Source of the DNA: an uncultured Rubrobacteraceae bacterium
GTDB taxonomy: Bacteria; Actinomycetota; Rubrobacteria; Rubrobacterales; Rubrobacteraceae
Length of the DNA stretch: 55,315 nt
Reading direction: 5' to 3'
NCBI GenBank assembly: GCA_902806095.1
Contig: CADCVF010000003.1
Coordinates: forward strand, 1-55,315
A program made the position numbers and the translations under genes. Positions 1 to 6,827 of the stretch are shown in pieces (the stretch's first letter is position 1; every line of letters begins with the position of its first letter). The notes beneath the pieces are model-generated. The model worked only from the letters and a program-made list of their open reading frames with translations, was not told the DNA's origin and ran no database searches.

Positions 1-1
1 C

Positions 2-739
2 AGTGGCGGCGGCATATTCAACGATAATGCCACGGCCACGTTCAAGAACACGATCGTGGCTCAAAGCCCTTCAGCTTCGGGCCAGAATTGCTCCGGGGTC
101 GAGATTTCCGACGGCGGCTACAACCTCGACTCGAACAATACCTGCGGCTTCTCTACGAACAACAACTCCCTCTCCGGTGTTGACCCCATGCTCGGCGACC
201 TTTCAGACAACGGCGGTCCCACCATGACCCATGCCTTGCTGGAGGGCAGCCCGGCCATAGATAAGGGCAACTCCTTCGGGGCAACCACCGACCAGCGCGG
301 TTTTGCGCGTCCGCAGGGGACAGCGTCCGACATAGGCTCCTTCGAGTCTGCGTTCACCGTAATCGAGGACACCCTAAAGCCCCACGTTAGCACTGCGACA
401 CCCACCCGAACGGGCATTGCGCGTGGCACCAACCTCACCGCTACCTTCTCGGAGAAGATGGACCCCCTCTCGATCACCAACTCGACCTTCAAGCTCTTGA
501 AGGTCAAACCCGATGGGAGCACCACGCAGATTGCCAATGTGAGCGTGAAACTAAGCACCGATGGGCTGACGGCGAAGCTCAACCCCTTCGGGACCTCTTC
601 GACCGTGCTGGGTGCGAACACCAAGTACAAGGGAGTTATCACCACGGGGGCTAAGGATGTGGCTGGCAACCAGCTCGATCAGAACCCCACCACAGCTGGC
701 TTACAGCAGAAGGGATGGACCTTCACCACCAAGGGCTAA
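2..739 (+). CDS. Choice-of-anchor Q / Ig-like domain surface protein, 3' part
   Basis: The reading frame is open from base 2, so only the C-terminal ~245 residues are present. The first part is Gly/Asn-rich with segments such as NTIVAQSP and GDLSDNGGPTMTHALLEGSP. This is the end of a right-handed beta-helix of the kind annotated choice-of-anchor Q, where a GGPTxTxAL segment is typical. A bacterial Ig-like (SbsA/Big_5 type) domain follows from about base 380 to the stop, with TFSEKMDP and KDVAGNQLD. The protein is probably secreted or on the surface; the signal peptide lies outside the window. No sorting motif is visible at the C-terminus, which ends FTTKG. Substrate and role cannot be told from the sequence. 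Confidence 0.8.
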   Translation, partial: SGGGIFNDNATATFKNTIVAQSPSASGQNCSGVEISDGGYNLDSNNTCGFSTNNNSLSGVDPMLGDLSDNGGPTMTHALLEGSPAIDKGNSFGATTDQRGFARPQGTASDIGSFESAFTVIEDTLKPHVSTATPTRTGIARGTNLTATFSEKMDPLSITNSTFKLLKVKPDGSTTQIANVSVKLSTDGLTAKLNPFGTSSTVLGANTKYKGVITTGAKDVAGNQLDQNPTTAGLQQKGWTFTTKG

Positions 740-1058
740 GAAGGGCAAGTGGTGCAAGAAGGGCCGGGGCGTAGCAGTCTCGGTCCTTCTTCATGCCCTT
801 ATTCACCGGAGTGCGTGGAATAGGTATTCTCGGAAGTTCGCCACACCAAGCAACGCCCAAGCAACAGCAAAAATATGGCCACCTGGCGTATAGCCATACT
901 GTACTCGCGCCTCGATACTCAACTCATTAGCCACTGAGGCTAGCCACTCGAGGTGAGCTAACCGCTCCTTTTCCCGCCTCCCTACAGGAAGGAAGTTGTG
1001 CACATATGATGAAGCGCATCTTTATGTTGATGGCTCCAAAGAAGAAAGGACAACGACG
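740..1058. other. Intergenic region, no convincing gene
   Basis: About 320 bases hold the first copy of the three-copy repeat (784-842) and the ribosome-binding site of the cupin gene (AGAAAGGA near 1042-1050). A minus-strand open frame (803-1003) crosses the repeat but has no recognisable features, so I do not call it. No RNA gene was recognised. Confidence 0.6.
784..842. repeat. Dispersed repeat, copy 1 of 3
   Basis: The core ATTCACCGGAGTGCGTGGAA lies at 801-820. A pyrimidine-rich stretch ending GCCCTT precedes it, and TATTCTCGGAAGTTCGCC follows. The same order of blocks recurs at 1675-1733 and 2767-2822, always between genes and on the same strand. Confidence 0.8.
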
Positions 1059-1535
1059 ATGAGACGGGCGATATTTCTGGTGGTACTCGGAGTGAGTACT
1101 CTAGCCCTAGTGGTGGGGGCGGCACTGGCCACCCCGCCTAAAGGTGCGACCACGACCGTATTAACACGTGCAACGTTCGGGACGTTCGCGCATCAGAACT
1201 CCGGCGTCGAGGTGAAGAGCAAGCGTGAGGCAGACGTTGCAATTGCAAAGCAGGTCATCGAACCTGGAGGCTCGAGTGGCTGGCACCATCATCCCGCCGT
1301 CTCTTTCTTTTTGGTGAAGTCTGGTAGCGTGACTGCCTATGACAAAAACTGTAAAAAGACCGTCTACAAGGCGGGCAAGGGTTTCATCGAAAGCAGCGAC
1401 CACCCGGGGCTCGTGCGCAACCAGGGCAAGGTTGATGCGGTTATCTACGCCACGCACATCATCCCGACGAATACTACCGAAGAAGGGTTTCGGATAGACG
1501 ACGCCCCAAAGCCAAAGAACTGCAACGTCAAGTAG
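1059..1535 (+). CDS. Secreted cupin-domain protein
   Basis: A 158-residue protein. It starts with a signal peptide (MRRAIFL, hydrophobic core to about residue 22, then ALATPP), followed by one small beta-barrel cupin domain. The metal-binding motif is GWHHHPAVSFFLVKSG, in which the consecutive histidines would bind a metal ion; the second cupin motif is around HPGLVRNQGK. The open frame extends upstream to 996, but ATG 1059 has AGAAAGGA about 8 bases before it and places the signal peptide at the N-terminus. It is probably exported. The substrate is unknown, and single-domain cupins of this type have no fixed reaction. A hairpin at 1566-1599 follows the gene. Confidence 0.8.
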   Translation: MRRAIFLVVLGVSTLALVVGAALATPPKGATTTVLTRATFGTFAHQNSGVEVKSKREADVAIAKQVIEPGGSSGWHHHPAVSFFLVKSGSVTAYDKNCKKTVYKAGKGFIESSDHPGLVRNQGKVDAVIYATHIIPTNTTEEGFRIDDAPKPKNCNVK

Positions 1536-1565
1536 CCAACCAATGCTTCCAGCACATTTCCTGGC

Positions 1566-1599
1566 CCCAGGGGTCTTCTCGCTGGCACGAGCCCCTGGG
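1566..1599 (+). terminator. Terminator-like hairpin after the cupin gene
   Basis: CCCAGGGG (1566-1573) pairs perfectly with CCCCTGGG (1592-1599) around an 18-base loop, about 30 bases after the cupin stop codon. No T-run follows, so intrinsic termination is likely but not proven. Confidence 0.5.
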
Positions 1600-1674
1600 A
1601 ACCTCCCCCCTGCTGGCCGGATAGAGAGTCCCGTCTACGGGGCTCCTCAGCAGTTCCGGGATGGTGGCCCTTTC

Positions 1675-1733
1675 TCTTCTTCTTGCCCCTATTCACCGGA
1701 GTGCGTGGAATATGAATTCTGCGAACTTCGCGC
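1675..1733. repeat. Dispersed repeat, copy 2 of 3
   Basis: The core ATTCACCGGAGTGCGTGGAA at 1691-1710 is identical to copy 1. It is preceded by CTTCTTCTTGCCCCT and followed by TATGAATTCTGCGAACTTCG. Confidence 0.8.
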
Positions 1734-1860
1734 CGAAGGGGTTCCCGGAAGTACACATGAGGCATCATGCGTAGGCGGCGGAGTAAGCCTTAAGCACCCC
1801 GGGTACGATATTGATAACTTCGTGGGGGAAACCCTAGGTGCACAGAGGAGGAGCGCTATC

Positions 1861-2730
1861 ATGCCCTACACCCTTCCTGCCGATGTAGACGAGCGTCCGG
1901 TGGTCATCGACGGTGCGGGTACCCTCGGTCGCCAGATCGCCTCGGTGTACGCGGCGGGCGGCAGCGACGTGCGCATCTTCGACCTCTCGGTGGAGCAGCG
2001 CGAGGCGGCCCGCGAGTACGCCGAAGAGCAAATCCCCGAGACGCAGCGGACGCTCGGACTACGCCCCGCCCGACGCGGACGTGTCGAGGTTGCCGATGAC
2101 CTGCAGGAGGCCGTCGCCGGCGCCTGGATGGTGATCGAGGCGGTGCCAGAGAGGATCGATCTCAAGACCGAGGTCTTCGGCGACCTCGACCGGCTCGCCG
2201 AGCCCGACGCGATCCTGTGCAGCAACTCCTCTTCGATCCCCACCAGCCAGATGATCGGTAAGGTCGAGCGCCCCGAGCGCGTACTGAACACCCACTACCA
2301 GCAGCCGCCCGAGCTCAATGCGGTCGAGCTGATGTCGTGCGGCAAGACCGACGAGGGGGTCATCGAAGCGCTCATGGAGAAGTTCCTCCGCTACGGACTG
2401 GTGCCCTTCCGCGTGCGCCGTGAGAGCGACGGGTTCATCTTCAACCGCATCTGGGCCGCCATTAAGCGCGAGTGCCTGATGGTCGTCGAGGAGGGCGTCG
2501 CGCGCCCCGAGGACGTCGACGCCATGTGGGAGATCTGGACCCGCGCGGGCGTGCCGCCGTTTCGCTTGATGGACCGCGTCGGTCTCGACGTCGTGCTCGC
2601 CATCGAGGAGCACTATGCCGAGGTCCGCGATGGCATCCCGGAAGGTCCCCGCAAGCTCTTGCGCGAGTACACCGACGAGGGGCGCCTCGGTGTCAAGACC
2701 GGAGGTGGATTCTACGACTATCCCGGCTGA
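1861..2730 (+). CDS. 3-hydroxyacyl-CoA dehydrogenase (NAD-binding type)
   Basis: A 289-residue protein that would oxidise a 3-hydroxyacyl-CoA to the 3-keto form with NAD+, as in beta-oxidation or butyrate-type pathways. An N-terminal Rossmann fold has GAGTLGRQIA (GxGxxG pattern), then the family segment SNSSSIPTSQM. The catalytic His region reads HYQQPP, where most relatives have HFFNPP. A C-terminal helical dimerisation domain contains FIFNRI and ends GVKTGGGFYDYPG, a typical ending. ATG 1861 was chosen because AGGAGGAG lies just upstream and the family N-terminus fits; the frame is open further upstream but does not look coding. No other beta-oxidation gene is next to it, so its substrate is open. 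Confidence 0.85.
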   Translation: MPYTLPADVDERPVVIDGAGTLGRQIASVYAAGGSDVRIFDLSVEQREAAREYAEEQIPETQRTLGLRPARRGRVEVADDLQEAVAGAWMVIEAVPERIDLKTEVFGDLDRLAEPDAILCSNSSSIPTSQMIGKVERPERVLNTHYQQPPELNAVELMSCGKTDEGVIEALMEKFLRYGLVPFRVRRESDGFIFNRIWAAIKRECLMVVEEGVARPEDVDAMWEIWTRAGVPPFRLMDRVGLDVVLAIEEHYAEVRDGIPEGPRKLLREYTDEGRLGVKTGGGFYDYPG

Positions 2731-2766
2731 TTAGACTGGGGCAGCGTGACGACTCCTGAGCCTCGC

Positions 2767-2822
2767 CCTTCTTTCCGCCTCTATTCAGCGGAGTGCGTGG
2801 AAGGTTAATTCTCGGAAGTTGG
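2767..2822. repeat. Dispersed repeat, copy 3 of 3
   Basis: The core ATTCAGCGGAGTGCGTGGAA (2783-2802) differs by one base from copies 1 and 2. CTCGGAAGTTGG follows, matching copy 1. This copy lies about 160 bases before the integrase gene. Confidence 0.75.
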
Positions 2823-2979
2823 TATCTAGAATCCTGCATATCTGCGGCTCGGCACCCGTGATTTAGCTGGCCGAAAGCAGCATGACCCCGGTCTGGCACC
2901 CCCTACATCTCGTGGGCTGGATAAAGATGCAGTTTGATTCGCGCTAGCCTTGGCAAGGGACCTCCCGTATCATGGCGCC

Positions 2980-4119
2980 GTGGCCAGGGCGAAACGAAAG
3001 AACCCTAACCGAGCAGGGACGGACGCACGCAAGCGCAAGGACGGGCGTTACGAGACTCGCGCCACGTTGAACACCACCATGGGCCGCCGGCGGGTGAGTT
3101 TTTACGGCGACACCGCTGAGGAGGCCAACAACAAGAAGTTTCAAGCTCTAGCCGACCACTCTAAGGGGGTCCTATTCTCCGACCCGGCGCGGCTGACGGT
3201 TGGTGAGCATCTCCAGAGTTGGCTCACTGACACGGCCCGCTACCAGGTCAGCGAGGGTACCTTTGAGCGCTACGAACGGACCTGCCGCAATCACCTAGTT
3301 CCGTTTTTCGGACGTCTGCGGCTCCGCGAGCTCACTGCGGCACACGTCCGCGCCTTCAAGGCTCGCAAGATCGAGGAGGGCCTCAACCCCAACACAGTGG
3401 GCGTGATGCAGGGCGTTCTCTCGACCGCGCTCAATCAGGCTGTGGACGATGGTCTGATCCCGTCCAACCCAGCCAGTCGCGTCAAGAAGGCCGTCAAGCG
3501 TGAGCAAGCGCCTATGAGGTCCCTATCCCAGGAAGAGGCTTCGAGCCTCTTAGGAGCCGCTGTGGGCACACGAGACGAGGCCCTGCTAACCCTCGCGCTC
3601 AGGACCAGGATGCGTCAGGGGGAGCTCGCAGCTCTGAGGTGGGAGGACGTCGATCTCACCGACAAACCCTCCATCACCGTTTGGCGCTCCGCCGACACTC
3701 GTACGAAGACGCGCGTGTCCACTACCAAGACTGGCAAGGAACGCAAGGTTCACATCGGTCCTCGCACCGTCGAGGTCCTCAAGGCACACCGCGCTAGGCA
3801 GCTCGAGGAGAGGATGGCGGCAACCTCGTGGGCGGATCCAGGCCTCGTGTTCCCCAACACCAAAGGCAAGATCCGCCGGCGCGACTCGGTAATGCGCTCA
3901 CTCAGGCATCTCCTCGAGGAGGCCGGCCTACCGAAAAACGTACGCTTCCATGATCTACGGCATACTGCTGGAACCCTGGCGCTCCGCCAGGGCGTTCCTC
4001 TTCACACGGTCTCCAAGATGCTCGGTCATGCCGATCCGGCGATGACGCTCCGCCGCTACGCCCACGTCCTCGATGACATGCGCGAAGATGCCGCCCAGGC
4101 GATGGACGACCTGTTCTAG
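2980..4119 (+). CDS. Tyrosine-type site-specific integrase
   Basis: A phage-type integrase that would cut and rejoin DNA at att sites. The N-terminal arm-binding segment contains RKRKDGRYETRATL. A SAM-like core-binding domain follows (about residues 60-150, VGEHLQSWL). The C-terminal catalytic domain has the Arg in RMRQGELAALRW, a Lys in the TKTGKERKVHI beta-hairpin, HDLRHTAGTLAL, GHADPAM and the nucleophile Tyr in RRYAHVL, so the catalytic set looks complete. GTG 2980 gives a normal family N-terminus; an in-frame TTG at 2950 is the alternative. No tRNA borders the gene and no att repeat was found. It probably mobilised the following nuclease and methylase-fragment genes. Confidence 0.9.
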   Translation: MARAKRKNPNRAGTDARKRKDGRYETRATLNTTMGRRRVSFYGDTAEEANNKKFQALADHSKGVLFSDPARLTVGEHLQSWLTDTARYQVSEGTFERYERTCRNHLVPFFGRLRLRELTAAHVRAFKARKIEEGLNPNTVGVMQGVLSTALNQAVDDGLIPSNPASRVKKAVKREQAPMRSLSQEEASSLLGAAVGTRDEALLTLALRTRMRQGELAALRWEDVDLTDKPSITVWRSADTRTKTRVSTTKTGKERKVHIGPRTVEVLKAHRARQLEERMAATSWADPGLVFPNTKGKIRRRDSVMRSLRHLLEEAGLPKNVRFHDLRHTAGTLALRQGVPLHTVSKMLGHADPAMTLRRYAHVLDDMREDAAQAMDDLF

Positions 4120-4164
4120 GTCACGATCTGAACTGTGATGAGGTTGTAAGGAGGTACGAGAGGC

Positions 4165-5319
4165 ATGGCACCCCAAGGCCGAGGGCACATGGCGACGCTC
4201 GCGCTCGGGACCGAGCTCGTTGCTACCGTGACACAGGAAGCTAGGCCCGGGCGTTGGCGAGCGACGGCTGACGCCTTGCCCGAGGGTTGGGCCGCCATTG
4301 TCCATACGAGGGGAGGCTCGGCGCCGCCCTCGGGAAGGACGACCTACTGGATTTTCAGTGTCGACGGGAACAAACGTCTGGTGTTACTGTCCAACTCCGA
4401 CTTCGGCAGGCTACCTATCTCCGACCGAATGCGACCGCGCTACGCGAGCGCATTGGCCGACATCCTCCGCATGCTTTCTGAAGAAGGAGAGGAGCCCGGA
4501 GTCCCTCTCGCCTCTTCGATCTCCGAGGTGAAGGGCATGATCAACAGATGCCTGCGCAAGGACCAGCCCGACTGGCTCTCGGCCTACAAGGCACTTGGGA
4601 GGCCAGCCTGGAAGTGGATGCGACGGACGGTAGGGGTCTTGGATCAGCTCCGCCGAGCTCTGCGCGACGCGGACGAAGCAGCCGTCGCGGCAGCTCGCAG
4701 CGAACTCCGCAAGCTCGGGGCGGCCGAACGGTTTAGGGCGGCACGCGAGGCTGTGCTTGCTAGCAGTCCCACTCTACCGGACGTCCGAACGCCAAGCAGG
4801 CGTCCGCGGAAGGATCTAGCTGGACATCTAGCTGGACAACAAAGAACCGAGACAGCTGCCGGTAGGTTGACGTCTGAGGCGACGCGCAGAAAGCTCGGAA
4901 AAGCTAACGCGGACCACCGCGAGGTTCTGGCCGCACTTGCCTCTTACCTGGCCTCACACGGCCACGAGATCGAGGAAGGCAAACACGTCGACGCTTTCTG
5001 CCACCTGCGGACCGGGCCGGCGATCTTCGAGGTCAAGAGCATAAGCGCGAACAACGAGCTGTCCCAGTGCCGTAAGGCCCTCAGTCAGCTTTACGAGTAT
5101 CGGTTTCGCCACGGTCTAAAGGAGGCGTCGTTGTGGCTCGTGCTCTCGAAGATACCGGAGGCAGAACCCTGGCTCGTCGAGTACCTGCGCGAGGACCGTC
5201 GGATTCGGTTGCTCTGGCTTGAGGGGAGCAAACTGGACGGGCCCGACCTACCACTGTTGCTCGAGAGCGGCTCGGAGGCCCTGCGCCGCGCAGGACAGGA
5301 GGCAGACCCTACCGTATGA
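4165..5319 (+). CDS. Unrecognised protein with a PD-(D/E)XK nuclease-like C-terminus
   Basis: A 384-residue protein that I cannot assign to a named family. The N-terminal ~110 residues are predicted mixed alpha/beta (TTYWIFSVDGNKRLVLLS). Residues 110-250 are helical and charged. Residues 250-350 carry a candidate nuclease core: HVDAFCHLRTGPAIFEVKSI, giving Asp276, Glu289 and Lys291 in D-x(n)-ExK spacing, then Gln301, Gln308 and Tyr310 in a helix (SQLYEYRF) as in restriction-type endonucleases, then a strand (ASLWLVLS). AAGGAGG lies 10 bases before ATG 4165. It sits 45 bases after the integrase on the same strand, so it may be island cargo with a restriction or defence role. That is inference from the motif and context. 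Confidence 0.6.
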   Translation: MAPQGRGHMATLALGTELVATVTQEARPGRWRATADALPEGWAAIVHTRGGSAPPSGRTTYWIFSVDGNKRLVLLSNSDFGRLPISDRMRPRYASALADILRMLSEEGEEPGVPLASSISEVKGMINRCLRKDQPDWLSAYKALGRPAWKWMRRTVGVLDQLRRALRDADEAAVAAARSELRKLGAAERFRAAREAVLASSPTLPDVRTPSRRPRKDLAGHLAGQQRTETAAGRLTSEATRRKLGKANADHREVLAALASYLASHGHEIEEGKHVDAFCHLRTGPAIFEVKSISANNELSQCRKALSQLYEYRFRHGLKEASLWLVLSKIPEAEPWLVEYLREDRRIRLLWLEGSKLDGPDLPLLLESGSEALRRAGQEADPTV

Positions 5320-5340
5320 CCTGAGACGCTTCAGGCCTCT

Positions 5341-5664
5341 GTGCCGAAATCTACGGCCGCTCCCACGGCGGGGGTGCTTAAGATGGAGCCGCGTGAAGCG
5401 GCCGTTCTTCCGGTGCCGACGGCACAAGCTCTAAAGGCCACGTGGGAGCGGCTGCGAGGTGAGCGGGCTAGTCTCGGGCGCAAACTTCATAAGGGGAAAT
5501 GGCAGGCAGTGAACAAGCGTGTCGACGAGATCTTGCTCCGCGACGTTCTCAAGCTGAGTTCAGCCGCCAGACAGGAATTGTACGAGGCTACTCGATTCCT
5601 ACGCGAGCGGCGGGTGAGACGAGAACAGCCTAGATCACCGCTGCCGTCTGTGCTGCTGCCCTGA
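5341..5664 (+). pseudogene. C-terminal fragment resembling an N6-adenine DNA methyltransferase
   Basis: A 107-codon frame beginning at GTG 5341 without a ribosome-binding site. It contains GVLKMEPREAAVLPVP, like the GGxLKLEPxEAxxLxxP segment near the C-terminus of large restriction-modification N6-adenine methylases. A charged helical tail follows (VDEILLRDVLKLS, then ATRFLRERRV), also like those enzymes. The SAM-binding and NPPY catalytic motifs are absent, so it cannot methylate on its own. It is in the same frame as the preceding gene, separated only by that gene's TGA and 21 bases. The likeliest reading is the remnant of a deleted methylase; a small free-standing protein is the alternative. 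Confidence 0.5.
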
Positions 5665-6080
5665 GCACTCGCAGATCATCGGAAGCAGCACTCTCACATA
5701 CCTCGGCCTGCGTTGGGCTCACACTGCCCTCTTGCCTTTAGCTGCACTGTATACTGGAAACCGCTAGATTTGACTTCGACCTCTGACCCCAATCTTGACC
5801 CCAACCGACCCCAACAGAGGCCGACTAAGGCCAACACGCCTCGACGAGGCTTCCCCGAAACCCCTGTCCGGCCGGGCATTCTCCGACATAACCCGGCACC
5901 CGGATACGCCACAGCCTCCTTAAAGCAGAATCCGGCTTACAGGACGGCCCGGACTTCGCACACCTATGTGCATCGTGGAACGGATTCACAACGAGCCTCT
6001 ATGCGATCCTCTATACTGCCCGGGCGTAGCAAACGCTTTTAGTTACAAAACGTTACAAGCATCTAGATGGGAGAACGAGC
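5665..6080. other. Intergenic region upstream of the succinate dehydrogenase operon
   Basis: About 415 bases without a convincing gene. An open frame at 5713-6042 has an irregular composition and no domain signature. Visible elements are three GACCCCAA units at about 5785-5814, a TATACT box at 6012-6017 that could serve as the -10 element of the sdh promoter, and a GTTACAA direct repeat at 6042-6058. The right end of the integrase island may lie here, but no att duplication was seen. Confidence 0.5.
6042..6058. promoter_or_regulatory. GTTACAA direct repeat before sdh
   Basis: GTTACAA occurs at 6042-6048 and again at 6052-6058, exactly 10 bases apart, so both would lie on one face of the helix. 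The pair lies between a candidate -10 box (6012-6017) and the TTG start at 6081, a position that would suit a repressor. No known regulator consensus was recognised. Confidence 0.35.
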
Positions 6081-6827
6081 TTGTCGAGTATAGCCGCCGC
6101 CTGGAGGAGGTTGCCTTGGTGGGTCGAGCCGGTATCTGTTGTGATCGTTTTGAGTGTTTTCGGTCTTTACTCGTTCGCCATCGTGTCTTTTCTGCCCGGC
6201 GAGTACAAGGAGTATCTCTCTCCTTTCTACTCGCCGCCGATCCCGCATCCTGACTGGATGCCTGATTTCATAACGGCGCCGATGTTCATAATCTGGATGC
6301 CCCTGGGTTTCCGGGCAACGTGCTATTACTACCGCAAGGCGTACTACAGAGCTTTCTTCTGGGACCCGCCTGCCTGCCAGGCGGGGGCACAGGAGAGAGA
6401 GCCGCGCAAGGCCGAAAACTACAGGGGCGAGAGGGCTGTGTTCGTGCTGAACAATGTCCACAGGTATTTTCTGTACGCCTCCTTTGTGGTGCTTGCTTTT
6501 CTTTGGTACGACACGGTTCTGACCTTCTTTCCAGGGGGTTCGTTCGGGGTGAAGGTAGGTTCGATCATCTGGCTGGCCAACGTGGTTTTGCTCTCCACCT
6601 ACAGCCTCTCGTGCCACTCGCTGCGGCACATCATCGGGGGCAACAAGGATTGCTACACGTGCGTCAGGGGGGGCAACACCAGGCGCAAGCTGTATAACGG
6701 CGTCAGCAGGCTGAATCTGCAGCATCCGCAATGGGCGTGGTTCAGCCTCTTCTCGGTGCTGCTCACGGACATATATTTCAGGCTCATTCAGGCAGGCGTC
6801 ATACCCGACCTGACGATTCTAGGGTAG
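6081..6827 (+). CDS. Succinate dehydrogenase membrane anchor subunit
   Basis: A 248-residue integral membrane protein placed directly before the flavoprotein and iron-sulfur subunits, so it is assigned as the membrane anchor that passes electrons from succinate to quinone. It has about five hydrophobic segments (VSVVIVLSVFGLYSFAIV near the start, then about residues 60-80, 125-145, 160-180 and 210-230). Conserved His residues such as NNVHRYF and SCHSLRHII could ligate heme. The segment between the second and third helices is hydrophilic. TTG 6081 is chosen because GGGAG lies 7 bases upstream. The stop is immediately followed by the GTG of the next gene, indicating one operon. Confidence 0.75.
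   Translation: MSSIAAAWRRLPWWVEPVSVVIVLSVFGLYSFAIVSFLPGEYKEYLSPFYSPPIPHPDWMPDFITAPMFIIWMPLGFRATCYYYRKAYYRAFFWDPPACQAGAQEREPRKAENYRGERAVFVLNNVHRYFLYASFVVLAFLWYDTVLTFFPGGSFGVKVGSIIWLANVVLLSTYSLSCHSLRHIIGGNKDCYTCVRGGNTRRKLYNGVSRLNLQHPQWAWFSLFSVLLTDIYFRLIQAGVIPDLTILG

Larger units (their letters stand above)
1536..1860. other. Intergenic region with hairpins and repeat copy 2
   Basis: This 325-base stretch holds a terminator-like hairpin (1566-1599). Next comes a potentially folded segment at about 1598-1665, where GGAAC and CTGCTG could pair with CAGCAG and GTTCC further on. Then come repeat copy 2 (1675-1733) and the ribosome-binding site AGGAGGAG of the next gene. An open frame runs through it in phase with the dehydrogenase, but its translation has no family features. 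No known riboswitch class was recognised. Confidence 0.55.

Noticed and set aside
803-1003. Minus-strand open frame of 66 codons
   Set aside because: It crosses repeat copy 1, has no ribosome-binding site and its translation shows no domain or family feature.
1543-1860. N-terminal extension of the acyl-CoA dehydrogenase frame
   Set aside because: It reads through a hairpin and repeat copy 2; the family N-terminus and a strong ribosome-binding site place the start at 1861.
5785-5814. Three GACCCCAA units as a CRISPR-like or iteron array
   Set aside because: Too few and too short, with no spacers and no replication or cas genes nearby.
5713-6042. Plus-strand open frame of 109 codons before sdh
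   Set aside because: Irregular amino acid composition, no family features, and it contains likely promoter elements.
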